Source: Coniochaeta sp. PMI_546 (Eukaryota; Ascomycota; Sordariomycetes; Coniochaetales; Coniochaetaceae). Taken from it: a stretch of DNA of 64,000 nucleotides. A program made the position numbers and the translations under genes. Positions 23,756-34,814 of this stretch are shown here, in pieces. The stretch is taken from assembly GCA_021432605.1 (NCBI GenBank), contig MU271150.1:1054001-1118000 (forward strand), in the 5' to 3' direction. Below the pieces are notes generated by a model that was not told the origin of the DNA, searched no databases, and saw nothing but the letters and a program-made list of their open reading frames with translations. Position 1 is the stretch's first letter; each line of letters starts with the position of its first letter.

Positions 23756-24859
23756 CTATTCCGAAAACAGCAGCTTTACACTCTTTTGAAACATTGTCCG
23801 GATGTGATATGGCCACTGGTTTCCAAAGCTGATGCGTGCAACCTTTGCCTTTGCCATAGAGCTCGCTTTGCAGAAGGGAAATCCCGTATTTGGCATCTGC
23901 ACAACGACCCCCACGCGACCCTTGATGCCCTGGATTATCCTCAGGAGTTCGGCTGGTGGCAAATCGGGTGATGGTATACGGCGGAGGATGGTTACCACAG
24001 TGGCACCGGAATCCAGGTACTGATTGGCCCTCACGATCGCCTTGTCGACGGTTCCAGGCCATTCCATTACGGCATTTATGACAAAGTCTGTCATGAGATT
24101 GTCTCTGGTTGTGTGCTGAACTGCCTCGATCCGCCGTGCGACGTCGTCTACTCCAAGGAACCCGTACTTCTAGTGCGAGTCCCTCAGATCCACTCCTACC
24201 ACGCCAAGGCCCAGCAGATGCGGTACGTATTGCTGCAAAAGGGCGCCCTCTTGAGTGCCCATGTCGACCGTAAGCAGCTTGCCATTTCGTTGTGCTATCC
24301 TGGAGACCGTAGTGATGAGTTGGTAGCAGTCTTTGGCCAGGAACTCGATGCTGTTCGCATATCGCCAGCCGAGCAACTGGTACAACGTAGGCAAATCGAT
24401 GCACAGGACTTGGCACTCGGGCTGGTGTGCAGCTATGGACGCTGTGAGGAGGTCGTGAACGTGGACAATGAAAACTGGTTCCCCTGGGACATGGAGATTC
24501 TTGAAGGCAAGGATGTTCGCCTGTACAGCCGAATCTTCTCTATCCCCATTGTAACGATCGTCACCGCTCTCGGCGTCTTCTTCGTCTTCGATGCCATCTT
24601 CTTGGGAGGCTGAGGTTTCCTCGGCCGGGAAAGGATTAGAGGTGGACTGTACTTCGCTGCTCGGCCCGCTTTGACTAACATACTCGGCTGCTTGTCTTGG
24701 CCCGATGGGAGAAAATAGCATGGACTGATCATCTTCGTCTTGTTGGCTATTATATAGAGGATGGGTAGGATCTTCGATAGACGGCCGAGTTGCAAGGTGA
24801 TCGTACTGAGGAAACCAGTCATCCGGTGGTGGACTCCTGCTTTCGGAAGTGTCTGCCAT
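23756..24859 (-). pseudogene. isocitrate-lyase/PEP-mutase superfamily relative with in-frame stop
   Basis: One open frame runs from the ATG at 24859 to 23756, broken only by a TAG at 24172-24170. Residues ~1-110 are acidic and low-complexity. The rest follows the PEP mutase / 2-methylisocitrate lyase barrel in order: VPGEPVFIVHVHD, LCIDLPTLYQLLGW, LLTVDMGTQEGA, LGLGVVGVDLRDS, then after the stop VARRIEAV, AIVRANQYLDSGA and VARISFG. The usual metal-binding EDS appears as RDS, and the normal active-site loop is not recognisable, so activity is doubtful. A 57-nt in-phase segment (24226-24170, GT...AG) ends at the TAG and could be spliced out, but it encodes conserved fold. Pseudogene, stop read-through or exitron are the options. 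Confidence 0.55.
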
Positions 24860-25204
24860 GGCCAGATATAAACAGTCGTATTTGGCTAAGCGTATTGACT
24901 CTCAAGACGTCCGTGGTATGGTGACCACTAAGATAGGAAAAGACTGCGATTTTGACAGACGCGGAAAGCTGAATGAACGTGAGTCAAGACGATCGCCTAA
25001 GGCTGCCTCAACTAGATATGGACGTCGGTAATACTTCGATCATTGATGGGAGTTTTGGAACCAGTGGAGCCATTTCCTGATTGTTCCTCCTCTAACCTCA
25101 ATCTCGTTCATCTTTATGCAAGAGTGGCTGACTTCTTGAAGTTGAAGACAGCATGGAGAAGCCATGGCAGCACCGGCCTTGTTCCTTCCTCCCCAAATCT
25201 CGCG
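24860..25204. other. intergenic, 345 bp
   Basis: Promoter of the gene at 24859 and 3' flank of the NmrA-like gene. Nothing is recognised. Confidence 0.6.
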
Positions 25205-26489
25205 TTACGGCTTCCCGTTCCAGACTCTGGTGAGGAATTCCTCAATCTCCTCAAATTGATAATCAGGAAATAGCTGATTCAGTTCGTCGGAGATGTCCCA
25301 TGCACCCTTAACACTGCTAAGAAGCATCCCGATTGTTACCGTCTTGAAGAGCGCCATGGACTCCTCGTCACTGACGGCATGGTGTTTCTTGGGCATTTCC
25401 GTAGCCCAGGATATCTGGAGAGTTCCGGCTTCAAGGTCTTCGAGCTTCACCCTGCTGATAGCGAACGGAGAGCCTATTCATTCCACATCATGTAAGTCAA
25501 CTTACTCTTTGTCAGATTCATTCGCCAACTCTGGAATCTAGCTAACCTCGAATCTTCTCGCCAAGCTCAATGACCCTGGAGAAAGTGACTCGGTTACCCC
25601 TAATGCCGCTGACCTCGGGCCAATCGCCATTGTCGTGTTCCACAGCTCTGGCAACCACTGCAGCAAGGTCCGCAGCTGAGGTGAAGGTCATAACGGCGTC
25701 TTCATGGCCATCAACGACAATGGCACGGCGATTTTGGAAGTCGAACACAGTGTCCAGTGGAGCGACATATTTAGCGGTCTGATAAGGGGACGCCAAATAG
25801 TCCAAAAACAGGCCTGGCTGGAAGAGGGTGTATTCGAGTACCTAAGACATCGTTAGGACAAGGTATGCAAACATGTCATGGTGTTTCGCTACTTTTCCAT
25901 TCTCGTTCACCTGTTCAAGATACTCTCGAATGTGTTTCTTCCCTACCCACCACGGCATATGAACCGTGCCTGCAGCACCCCTGTGAAGCATTAGCGTCAT
26001 GAGGCCAAGTTCAAATATCCGGAAACGCTGTTGCTAGCAACAAGGAGAACTCATTACCATTCAGAGGGAGCAAACCGTTTCACTCCGGCAACAATGCAGG
26101 CGTCGATGAGGTTCTTCTGGGACTGATAGCCCGTTTCGGACAGAGGCTGGACGAACGACAAGAGGGTGTGTTTCCCTCGCAAAGCTGGGACCAAGGCATC
26201 GCTGTCCTTGTAGTCTACAACAAGCCATTTGACTCCGGGCGAAACAATGTCGTTGTATGATGGCTCCTTGATTGAGTTAGGTTTTAGAAGCTCGTTGATG
26301 GTTTGGGATGGACGACTCACCTTGCGGCTCAAGATGGATATGTCGTGCTTGCCACGGGCAAGCAGAGCTTCAATCACTTCCCGGGCAACCTCTAGGTAGT
26401 TCAAGTTAGCGAAAGCATTATTTGCGGATTTCATTCTTGTCTTTGGATAACACACGTCCAGAGCCTCCGGCAATGGCGACCTTGACCAT
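25205..26489 (-). CDS. NmrA-like / isoflavone-reductase-like oxidoreductase
   Basis: Six exons: 26489-26456, 26391-26321, 26266-26058, 25980-25893, 25841-25547 and 25473-25205, giving 321 aa. The first exon encodes MVKVAIAGGSG, the Rossmann GxxGxxG-type NAD(P)-binding start, completed across the first short intron. DISILSRK ends beta-2, VDYKD and GVKRFAPSEWG are typical of the NmrA / PCBER / isoflavone reductase group, and MPWWVGKKHIREYL and FQPGLFLDYL continue the pattern. In secondary-metabolite clusters such proteins act as NAD(P)H reductases or redox sensors. It is divergent from the Zn2Cys6 regulator at 26852 across a 362-bp gap, which suggests joint control. Confidence 0.88.
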
Positions 26490-26851
26490 TGTGAAGTAAT
26501 GAAGTATTTGGGTAGGGGCAAGAGTACAGGCAGTAAGAGCTCCGATGCAGACTTGATGTTATGAAGAACATCTACACTGCTATCTTACCTTACTTATATA
26601 CCTTGGTCATCTGTGCCGTCTCGCCAATCTCGCACTCCTCCGAACGGGTACGCCGCACCGCCGCGGATGTCGTCCAAGATCATATTAACGCGGGGTTAGA
26701 AGAGGTTAGCTCAATCACCGTTCTCCACATATACCGAGATAGTAGACTTATTTCGACCGCGGAGTTGTTCTCCGGCTTCCTCCGCGACTCCACCACCGCC
26801 GGCTTTGGAAGCCCCAACATCACCATGAAGCTTCAATAATACTGCCACAAA
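26490..26851. promoter_or_regulatory. divergent promoter, NmrA-like gene and Zn2Cys6 regulator
   Basis: A 362-bp region between two start codons in opposite directions. CGG and CCG triplets that could serve a Zn2Cys6 factor are present (CCGCACCGCCGCGG near 26655), but no clear spaced palindrome stands out. Confidence 0.5.
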
Positions 26852-29140
26852 ATGGAAGAATCCTCCACAGGTAGCGCCGATACGCCGCTTGTACTCAAGC
26901 GAAGAAGAGTGCGCAAGGGCACCCAAAGCTGCTGGGAGTGCAAGCGGCGCAAGATTCGGTGCACTTTCGTCGCGCCAACTGAAGCCGTCTGTGACGGCTG
27001 CAAAAGCCGTCAAGTTGAGTGCATTAGCCAAGAGTTCTACGTGGACAATGCTGAGACCCGGGGACCAACCGACAAGAGAAACTGCGCCGGGAGTAAGGTT
27101 GATAATTTGAAACATCATCACAAGAGGTTGTTTGAGAACGCAAGTCCAAGGACACCACTAAACTCTCCTTCTCTGGATACTCGAAGGACATCAAGTCCAG
27201 AGGTCCAAGCGAAAGACAGATATGACGACCTGTGCCTCGCTCTCCGCGCGGCATGGCCAGAACAACATGACCTCGATCTCATACTGAGTGTCCCGGTCGC
27301 AACTTCGGTGCTTCTTCATGGTGTGGTATGCAAGCCATACTCTTCTTTATTACAAAAGAGCATTCCATCACAACAAGACCTGGTTCGCCTGCCTCCACCA
27401 GATTCGCATCCGGTCCTGATAGCTCGTATGCTCTTACAGTTGGCTACGTTGTTGCAAGGCTTTCCAAGAGCTTCCATTCGTGGCCTCGGGACTCTCAGTT
27501 CCAAACATGGCACCCTAATGTCTCACTTAGTAGAGACTGCGAAGCTTGTGACGTGCAACGACGAACTTGTCGGATCACTGGACGGCATCGAGTGCATAAT
27601 GATGGAAGCCATGTACGAGAACAACTCAGGCAACATCCGCCGGGCGTGGATTACACACCGCCGAGCCATGGTAATGGCACAGATGATGGGCCTCCATCGG
27701 CGCCTCTCTCCCTCTACCAGTCTACCGGTGCTCGAGGCCAAGACCAGAGGCCGTATCGACCCGGAATACATGTGGTTTCGTTTGGTCATCACGGATCGTT
27801 ATCTCTCTCTCATTCTGGGTTTACCACAGTGCTCCGTTGAGGATCCATTTGGCTCGCCTAAGGCACTTGAAGGTTGTACCCCAATGGAGCGTATGGAGCG
27901 CCTGGAGTCAGTCGCCGGTGGGCTCATTCTACAGCGCAATACAGCAGACCTTCATAACCTCGAAAAGACGAAGGTAATCGACAAGCTACTTCAGGATGCC
28001 GCAGCAACGATGCCGCCTCAGTGGTGGCTGACCCCCAATGTGGAAGATGTCATTGGCAACGACAACGAGGCCCTCCTGGAAACGCTTCGCGTCATCTATC
28101 AATTCACGCACTACCACTTAGTGGCGCAGTTACATTTGCCGTATCTACTGCAATCCCCAACTAACGACCGAAGACATGACTACAGTAAGATCACAGCCGT
28201 GACTGCCAGCCGTGAGATTCTGACAAGATTTGTGGCCTTCCGACGCTCGGACTCAGTGACAGCTTACTGCAAAGGTATCAATTTTCTCGCCTTCATCGCG
28301 AGCACACTGTTGGCCCTTGCGCACATTGATGCTTGCCGCCAAGAGCAGCCTGGTCTAGGTGGGCATGCATCTGTTCTTGGTTTCCTCGCTCACCAGCGGC
28401 CGAGCGACCGGGGGCTTCTCGAGCGCACAGCTCAGTGTATGGAAGAGATTTTTCATGGACATAATGGCAAAGACATCATGGCGGGAAAGATCTCACGCGT
28501 CCTCCAGCACTTGCTTATCATCGAGAAAGCGGTAGCAAACGGGGCATCATACAGTACGACTGTTTCTTCCGAGCCGACTGAACCTGGAGAACCTGGGATA
28601 ATGAAACCACGAAATGGTGGCGCAACAAACGACACTGATGACATGCTTCACGTCCACATTCCGTACTTCGGTACCGTACAGATTGAGCGATGTGCTACCG
28701 TTGGTGCTTCACGTGCGCTGCTGGGGATGACTCGGCCCTCGAAGCCCTCATCGGTCCAAAATATATGCGCTTCTAATGTTGACTCATGCCCCGATTCAGC
28801 TACCCCGGCAGATAATCCAGTCGATGGCATGTTTGTCGATGCGGGTTGGCAGACTATGCCTTTTCAGCTGCACTCGGTCGATAATACGACTGTGGAAGGG
28901 AATGTCTTTGACTTCGATGCCAGCACATTGGATACCACTTGTTCGTTACTACCTGGACTGACAGCGGATGCAGATCATTGGGCCTTACAGGGCGTAGACA
29001 TGGCCCTGTTTGATACCTTACTTCGGGGGTCTGCAGAATCCGGGGCAGAAGGTACAACAAGCCATCCACAATCTGCAAGCATATCAATCCCTCCCGCCGG
29101 CAGCCGGGATCCAAGTGCCTCATCGGAGAGCTGGATCTGA
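26852..29140 (+). CDS. Zn2Cys6 fungal transcription factor
   Basis: Single exon, 762 aa from the ATG at 26852. The cluster is near the N-terminus: C27 and C30 in CWEC, KRRKIRC, then CDGC and VEC, spaced C-x2-C-x6-C-x9-C-x2-C-x6-C, preceded by a basic run KRRRVRKGT. The middle region has the fungal-specific transcription factor domain (MMEAMYENNSGNIRRAW, then RRAMVMAQMMGLHR). The C-terminus is acidic and Ser/Thr-rich, as in activation domains. It sits between the NmrA-like gene and the DHA1 carrier and is likely the regulator of this group. Nuclear. Confidence 0.93.
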   Translation: MEESSTGSADTPLVLKRRRVRKGTQSCWECKRRKIRCTFVAPTEAVCDGCKSRQVECISQEFYVDNAETRGPTDKRNCAGSKVDNLKHHHKRLFENASPRTPLNSPSLDTRRTSSPEVQAKDRYDDLCLALRAAWPEQHDLDLILSVPVATSVLLHGVVCKPYSSLLQKSIPSQQDLVRLPPPDSHPVLIARMLLQLATLLQGFPRASIRGLGTLSSKHGTLMSHLVETAKLVTCNDELVGSLDGIECIMMEAMYENNSGNIRRAWITHRRAMVMAQMMGLHRRLSPSTSLPVLEAKTRGRIDPEYMWFRLVITDRYLSLILGLPQCSVEDPFGSPKALEGCTPMERMERLESVAGGLILQRNTADLHNLEKTKVIDKLLQDAAATMPPQWWLTPNVEDVIGNDNEALLETLRVIYQFTHYHLVAQLHLPYLLQSPTNDRRHDYSKITAVTASREILTRFVAFRRSDSVTAYCKGINFLAFIASTLLALAHIDACRQEQPGLGGHASVLGFLAHQRPSDRGLLERTAQCMEEIFHGHNGKDIMAGKISRVLQHLLIIEKAVANGASYSTTVSSEPTEPGEPGIMKPRNGGATNDTDDMLHVHIPYFGTVQIERCATVGASRALLGMTRPSKPSSVQNICASNVDSCPDSATPADNPVDGMFVDAGWQTMPFQLHSVDNTTVEGNVFDFDASTLDTTCSLLPGLTADADHWALQGVDMALFDTLLRGSAESGAEGTTSHPQSASISIPPAGSRDPSASSESWI

Positions 29141-29601
29141 CCGTGCAGGACGTCAAGCACTGATATCAGCATCCAGGCACCTACTCAACGCGCAAGGAAG
29201 TCAGTTGCCATTGCCTAGAATGGTGTCAGAATGTGCGCCTTATCTTCTAGGAAGTTCGTTACACAACAGCTTCGATCAGTGCCTCGAATTGGTAATGAAG
29301 GAGGTCCGGCTACCGATCAGACGCCGGAAAAGTCCCGTTCTCCGCCTCGTACTACCGATGTTGAAATAGATTGGCATCCTATCCGCATTGCAACACCGAC
29401 ATAAGGTTCGGAATTCATATGCATGGTGTTGGGTGTGAAGCACCGCCACGGACATCCGTTAGGTCCCCAATGTTTTCCGTACTCTGATTGACGACCTATA
29501 TCAACCATATAAGTTCACGAGTTTCTTGCTTAAACCGTTTCACCGGCTTAAGGCGATTATAGCAGTCGGTGCCAACCGTTAACGATACAGACATCCTCAA
29601 G
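29141..29601. other. intergenic, 461 bp
   Basis: Terminator of the regulator and promoter of the MFS gene. No gene is seen. Confidence 0.6.
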
Positions 29602-31236
29602 ATGCGCCTTCACTCGCTTCACGACCTGGACACTACGGACGGGACGGTCCAGCTCCGCAAGACTGCGATTTCAACCTCGGAAGAAAGCCTGGTCCTTGTG
29701 CCTCGCCCCTCAGAGACCGACCCAAACGATCCGCTCCGCTGGCCAACATGGAAGAAACACGTCGCTTTCAGCTCGGTATGCGCCTTCACCTTCCTGACCA
29801 ACTACGCCATTGGCGGCCTCGCTCCAGCCTTCTACCTTCTGTCTCTAGAGTTCGACAAGACCATGACTGAGACTAGCGAGCTGCTTATATGGCCCATTCT
29901 AGTTCTCGGTCTGTTCAACTTCTTCTGGGTGCCCGTGGCGAACTATTTTGGGAAGAGGCCCGTGTTTGTATTTGCCTCTGGCCTCCTGTGCATATGTTAT
30001 ATATGGGGCGCAGTGGCGCAGTCGTTCAGGTCCTTACTGTGGTCCAACATCATTGCCGCTTTCGCTGGCTCATCCACCGAGGCGTTGGGTGCGAGTATCG
30101 TCAATGACTTGTATTTTCTGCACGAGCGTGGTGCGAAGATGGGCATATATATGAATTCCATCTCCGGCGGGAATACCATCGGTCCGCTTTTCTGCGGCTT
30201 CATCATCTCGAGCCTGAGCTGGAGATGGCATAAGTGGATAGCGGTCATCTTCACCGCGATCAACTTCTTCACTGTTCTGTTCTTCGTGCCCGAGACACGG
30301 TACTTCCGGGATGAGAATCAGAACGTAGCTACCAGCATCACTTCCAGGTCGGAAGAGGATCAGATAGGGACGGGGGATAAGACCGCGGCAGTCCAAGATA
30401 TCGTCAAGGAGGTTTCGGCAGAAGGGGTCGCTCAGATGCCGAAGAAGACGTGGAGGCAAGAGTTGAGTCTTTGGTCTGGCAGGGCGCCAAATACGAACCT
30501 ATTCAAGATGTTCGTTCGACCTTTCCCGATGTTTGTCTACCCATCCGTCATCTACGCATTCCTCGGCTACGCAGTGTCGCTCGTCGTGACTGTTTCGGTG
30601 AACATCCTCAACTCATTCGTCCTCCAAGCACCCCCATATTCCTGGTCACCGCTTGTCAACGGGTTGATCAACATTCCCGGCATTATCGGTAATGTCTGCG
30701 GTGCCTATGCAGGCGGCTGGCTGGTCGATGTCTTCTGTGATTGGCGGACGAGGAAGAATAACGGTTTGTTCGAGCCAGAGAACAGGTTGTATCTCTTGCT
30801 GCTACCGATGCTCATTACCGGAGCTGGGTGTCTTGTGTTTGGGTTTGGCGTGGAGGAGACCCTACACTGGACGAGTCTGTTCTTCGGATACGGCATGGTA
30901 TCTTTTGCATTGACGGCGGTGCCGACGATCACGATGGCGTACGTATCTGACTGTGTGCTTCCGGTTAACTCGGATGCGCTGATGTTGGTTAATGGTGGGT
31001 TCGTACAGAAATTGTTTGTCGAATATGTGCTGACATCTATGACAGGGTCTAAGAACATCGTTGCATTTGGCTTCTTGTACGGTATTGTGCCTTGGGTAGA
31101 GGAGGTTGGCTACAAGGCCTGTTTTGGTGCTCAGGCAGCTATCTTTGCAGCGGTTATTCTTCTTGGCATGGCAGTCCTGATACCATACGGAGCTGCAATC
31201 AGGCACAAGCAGGCCAAATGGCGCATAATCCTCTGA
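29602..31236 (+). CDS. MFS transporter, DHA1 multidrug type
   Basis: Single exon, 544 aa. The first ATG is at 29602; earlier in-frame codons are not ATG. The cytosolic N-terminus ends with LVPRPSETDPNDPLRWPTWKK, the segment just before TM1 in the fungal DHA1 group. FGKRPVFVFA is the loop 2-3 motif. About 12 membrane segments are predicted around a central loop rich in charged residues (~245-300). This subgroup exports drugs, polyamines or secondary metabolites by proton antiport at the plasma membrane. Position beside the regulator suggests export of the product or substrate of the 21-31 kb group. Confidence 0.9.
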   Translation: MRLHSLHDLDTTDGTVQLRKTAISTSEESLVLVPRPSETDPNDPLRWPTWKKHVAFSSVCAFTFLTNYAIGGLAPAFYLLSLEFDKTMTETSELLIWPILVLGLFNFFWVPVANYFGKRPVFVFASGLLCICYIWGAVAQSFRSLLWSNIIAAFAGSSTEALGASIVNDLYFLHERGAKMGIYMNSISGGNTIGPLFCGFIISSLSWRWHKWIAVIFTAINFFTVLFFVPETRYFRDENQNVATSITSRSEEDQIGTGDKTAAVQDIVKEVSAEGVAQMPKKTWRQELSLWSGRAPNTNLFKMFVRPFPMFVYPSVIYAFLGYAVSLVVTVSVNILNSFVLQAPPYSWSPLVNGLINIPGIIGNVCGAYAGGWLVDVFCDWRTRKNNGLFEPENRLYLLLLPMLITGAGCLVFGFGVEETLHWTSLFFGYGMVSFALTAVPTITMAYVSDCVLPVNSDALMLVNGGFVQKLFVEYVLTSMTGSKNIVAFGFLYGIVPWVEEVGYKACFGAQAAIFAAVILLGMAVLIPYGAAIRHKQAKWRIIL

Positions 31237-31793
31237 GTAGATGGACACAGACTGGCGTACACAATACTCCTTGTAGTGGTTATAGTGGAAGTTACGTTTG
31301 TAGTGAACTCTATGAACCAATGTACAGCTTCCATGATTGCATCTCAGGTTTAGGCCTGTCACTTCCTCGAATGCCAAGTGATGTCTACAGCTGATCAAGA
31401 GGTAAGATCCACAGACAAGGAGGAGGACGAGGGAGAGTTGTGGGACTCGAGAAAGAGGGTCAAGGTCAATAAGCTTGTCTTGTCGTAGCAACTCTTCTAG
31501 ATATCGAGAGTTGGTTTGATATCTTGGTCGATAAAGGAACTGCCGGATTGTTTGACTTTGGCTGTGGTCGTACCTGAGGACCAATCCTTAGAACGACTCA
31601 AGCAGTTCCTTCTTACTTGTCTCTGAAACTTCCGATAGACGGGTGGATAGTCGTTGCGGCGCATGGTATCATGATCATGGATAGCGTCGCGGGACATAGT
31701 GGAGAGGGCCAGGGGCAAGGGCAATGGGAAGCTCTAGTTGTCATTGGAGGTCAGTGCCGGAGCTTATAGTATAATTCAGCGGCCTAGTTCATC
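31237..31793. other. intergenic, 557 bp
   Basis: 3' flank of the MFS gene and upstream flank of the 5S gene. A 75-codon ORF on the minus strand (31497-31724) has no visible features. Confidence 0.6.
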
Positions 31794-31913
31794 ACGTACG
31801 ACCATAGATACTGGAAAACTCGGGATCCCGTCCGCTCTCCCATAGATAAGCCAGTAATCGTCAGACTAGTACTCGGGTGGGTGACCACCGGGGAATCCCT
31901 GATGTTGTACGTT
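31794..31913 (+). rRNA. dispersed 5S rRNA gene
   Basis: It starts ACGTACGACCATA and ends near GTTGTACGT, and these pair to form helix I. The core GGAAAACTCGGGATCCCGT, then CGCTCTCCCATAGATAAGCC, is the standard fungal 5S centre. TACTGG/CCAGTA (helix II) and CGTCAG/CTGATG (helix IV) pair fully, and GGGTGGGTGACCACC is loop E and helix V. Several stem bases differ from the common form but pairing is kept, so it looks functional. A T-rich run follows as Pol III terminator. Single dispersed 5S genes are normal in filamentous ascomycetes. Confidence 0.88.
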
Positions 31914-32104
31914 TTGTTTTACAGTTTTTTGCTCGCCTTATGGATCTATTTTTGCGGGGTGTGGGCCATCTGGGTGAGGCGGACGATTTAGGGTGAGAGG
32001 TCGCGCCGGTAGCAAGTTGCCATGGGAGATGTACTGCTTAGAGTGTTTTCATTCATCAACCCCTAGGTTAAGCTCCGAATATACTCCTTCTACGCAATAC
32101 TGAA

Positions 32105-32366
32105 CTTGGTTAATATCACTACCTTACGAAGGTTCTGATAACTTACCCTACTTGTGACAAATATTACAAAGAGATAGGTAATGAGTCAACATACCATTTG
32201 GTATTGTTTCCTCTCTCCTGAAGAACTATGGTCGATATAAGGCTGGTAATTATAAAGTGGTAAATATAACAAGACGTTATTTACGTCAGAATCTTTACCA
32301 CTTGAGAAAATATAAGGATAGCAGTTCGCGGGACGGTTTGGAACAATACCTTGACCCGATCATACA
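32105..32366 (+). repeat. left copy of ~260-bp direct repeat
   Basis: It aligns along its length with 34957-35220. Shared blocks include TCTCTCCTGAAGAAC, CAGTTCGCGGGAC and TTGACCCGATCATACAAA. Differences between the copies are mostly C/T and G/A, and this copy is the more AT-rich, the pattern left by repeat-induced point mutation. The class is unknown; it could be an old terminal repeat or a short dispersed repeat. Confidence 0.7.
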
Positions 32367-33038
32367 AAAGAAATGAAAGGAGGAGGAATGATAACGTCGA
32401 GTGGGAAGGTATGGAGGAGGATTTGGAGTCGAAGAGCCGGTAAATAATAGGATAAGGAAGGAATATTCTATTAGGGTCGGCAACTACTACAGGTGAAAAG
32501 GAGTCCTTGCCTAGAGTTTATCTGTTTTATCTGGCTAGAGCTGTGGGAGAGAGCTCTTCTTTACCTTCCTTCATACTGAAAAGGGCTGTTGTGTGTTCCT
32601 TCCCTTTACACTCTAGGGAGGGAGGGGATACGCGTTAGCACTACCTGACGCACAAAACCTGTCATAACTTTGGAAAGGGTAACAACTTGAACTGGAGGCG
32701 GAACGAGACGGACCCTGGATCTAAGTGATAGCCTGGATAAGGTAGTAACTAAGTTGGTAGGAGGGCTTCTACCTTAGGTTAGAACCTTGGACCTGCCCGC
32801 CTTTGGGACTTCAACTGCGAGCCTGTAAGCCCTGATTCCTGCCCGTACATGTAAGAACCTAGGTACCTAGCTACCTTGCCGTAGCTGGCAATCTTGGGTG
32901 GTGATTGTTTGTAGGGTGGGAACGGTTTTGGGGATTCGAGGTTCTCAGGACCTCTCAGTCCGTATACACCCCTAGGTGCTACTTGTAAGACAGGAGAGGT
33001 AAACAAATCATTTACTTAATTATCTAACTTAGAACTAC

Positions 33039-34408
33039 TTATCCGTGCTCAATTAATGATCCCCTACTCAAGGTAGACGTGTTGCCATCGTAGCGACACT
33101 GCTCCTCTTCCTCACCGTCTCCGTCACCACCTCCCTTGTTATCTCCGTCACCGGAGAAGACGTTAGACTCCTCGTCAGAGATGGTACTGGTTGCTTCCTT
33201 GCCCTTCTTCTTCTTCCAGTTAGTCGAGAAGTACTTGCGTACATTACTTTTCATGTGCCACACACAGAGCTTGAAATGGGCGGCTGGCCATATCTCTCCA
33301 ACCGCAGCACTCATATGATCATCCTTATCAGTGACAACGATTTCTCGTTTCTCTATTGCCGCCTGTTGCCGTACCTTGCTAACAGCATTAAACAACCAGA
33401 GGAACGACTCCGTAGTTTCATTCTCAACAAGGGCGAAAGCAGTATTGAAAGTGGTGTTGCAATTCGTGACGCCAACTATAACTATGAGTGGGTAGTCATA
33501 GTTGTTGGTCTGGCTGGTGTTATCTACGCCCAAGACATCGGGGAGTTTCTTCCATAGCTTCTCCTACTTGGGCATGTTAAAGACCAGCCTAAGTAGGCGG
33601 TCCGGGTCATTGTCACTCATCTTCTTGATTCACTTGATGCCGCGTTCGTCCAGCAGTCGTATCAGTGCACCAAAAGAACTAGCACCATCCAGAGCCATGC
33701 GGGAGGATCAGTAGCGTTGGCTGTGGATATCCTTGCTAGAAGCTGGATGTAGGAAACTGTAGCCCATGGAGACCTAGTGTCCCGCGGGCGTTTGCTGGGA
33801 GTACGTGCGAACTCGGCGATAGCTTCCAGATGCGCCTCTCTGACCTTACGTTGCTGTGGATGGCCGGTAGGGTTTTTCGACGGCTGTTGGTTGTGTACTT
33901 GATGTGCTAGGTTCTCGTTGTGTTGGAATAACCACGAGCTTGTAGCTGTAATCAAGGATGGCATAGTGGTGCCAAGTACAGCCGCATTTGCGATACGTAG
34001 TCTTCCGAACAGATGCTTTCGATGGGCGAGGGTCACCAAATCTGTCATATTCGATCTTGTAGCGGGTAAGGACACCATGGCGTCGGTTACCGCCACTGCG
34101 CCGGTTTACCACATAGCCATGGAGCTTCCCGTGGACGTTGATGTCCTGGTTCTCCTAGTTCTTCTGGGTGGCGTGTGGTGCATCGTGTAGCTGTCGAGAG
34201 TCCTCAGACTCAGAGAAGCCATCAAATCTATCTCAGAACTCCTCCTCCTCCTCCTCTTCTTCCTCGTCGTTTCTTCTCCCTCCAGGTCATCGTCGATAGT
34301 GATGATACCCTTAAAATGGTCGGAAACACGGCGGTGATCCTTCTGGTGGCGCATGTAACGTGCCAGTCGCTTCATACCCTTCAGCCGTGCCTTATCGAGT
34401 CGCGTCAT
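33039..34408 (-). pseudogene. MULE transposase remnant
   Basis: From 34408 the frame gives a basic N-terminal piece with an Arg/Lys run, ending at 34106. A piece at 34112-33846 carries RKTTYRKCGCTWHHYAI, resembling the FAR1-like zinc-binding segment of MULE proteins. A third frame (34096-33662) carries NPTGHPQQRKVREAH. The best-kept piece, 33533-33039, holds the catalytic core: GVDNTSQTNNYDYPL (first Asp), IVVTDKDDHM (second Asp) and HFKLCVWHMKSNVRKY, the CxWH signature just after it. The last acidic residue and the SWIM zinc finger are missing. At least two frame changes plus in-frame stops around 33540-33650 break it. It belongs to the fungal Hop-like MULE group by motif; no complete copy is present. 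Confidence 0.7.
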
Positions 34409-34814
34409 CGTGTTAACGTGTACCGCAGGCAGTTTTCGAGATATCGCAATTCCGAAAGCTGATTGATGATCGCTGTAATTGAGTCTAATTGATCAGGAAA
34501 CCGCAAATTGATAGCAGTATTGCTCGTTGCGCAATCATCCAGTCATTGTTGCGTTAAGCTGTAGCACGTCGAATGCGAAGTTGGTGGAATACCTTTAAAC
34601 AACGCTAAAGTTTCAATTACATGCGCGCGCGCAGTCAAAGGTTTTCAAGAATTTGAGGTTTGGATGCGACTCGAGCAAAGACTGCGCCCAGGGAACAAAA
34701 GGCTTGCGCCCCTGGAGACGAACTCAAACAATAGAAGTTAGAAACATAAAACGTAAAAAAAAAATTGCCAACCCTCCCACCCTAGCCGCTTTGGAAATGT
34801 CATCTCTAAACAGA

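Noticed and set aside
31497-31724. 75-codon minus ORF between the MFS and 5S genes
   Set aside because: No signal peptide, membrane segment or motif.
32295-32483. 62-codon minus ORF in the left repeat as a real gene
   Set aside because: Shared with the right repeat copy through repeat homology only; no domain.
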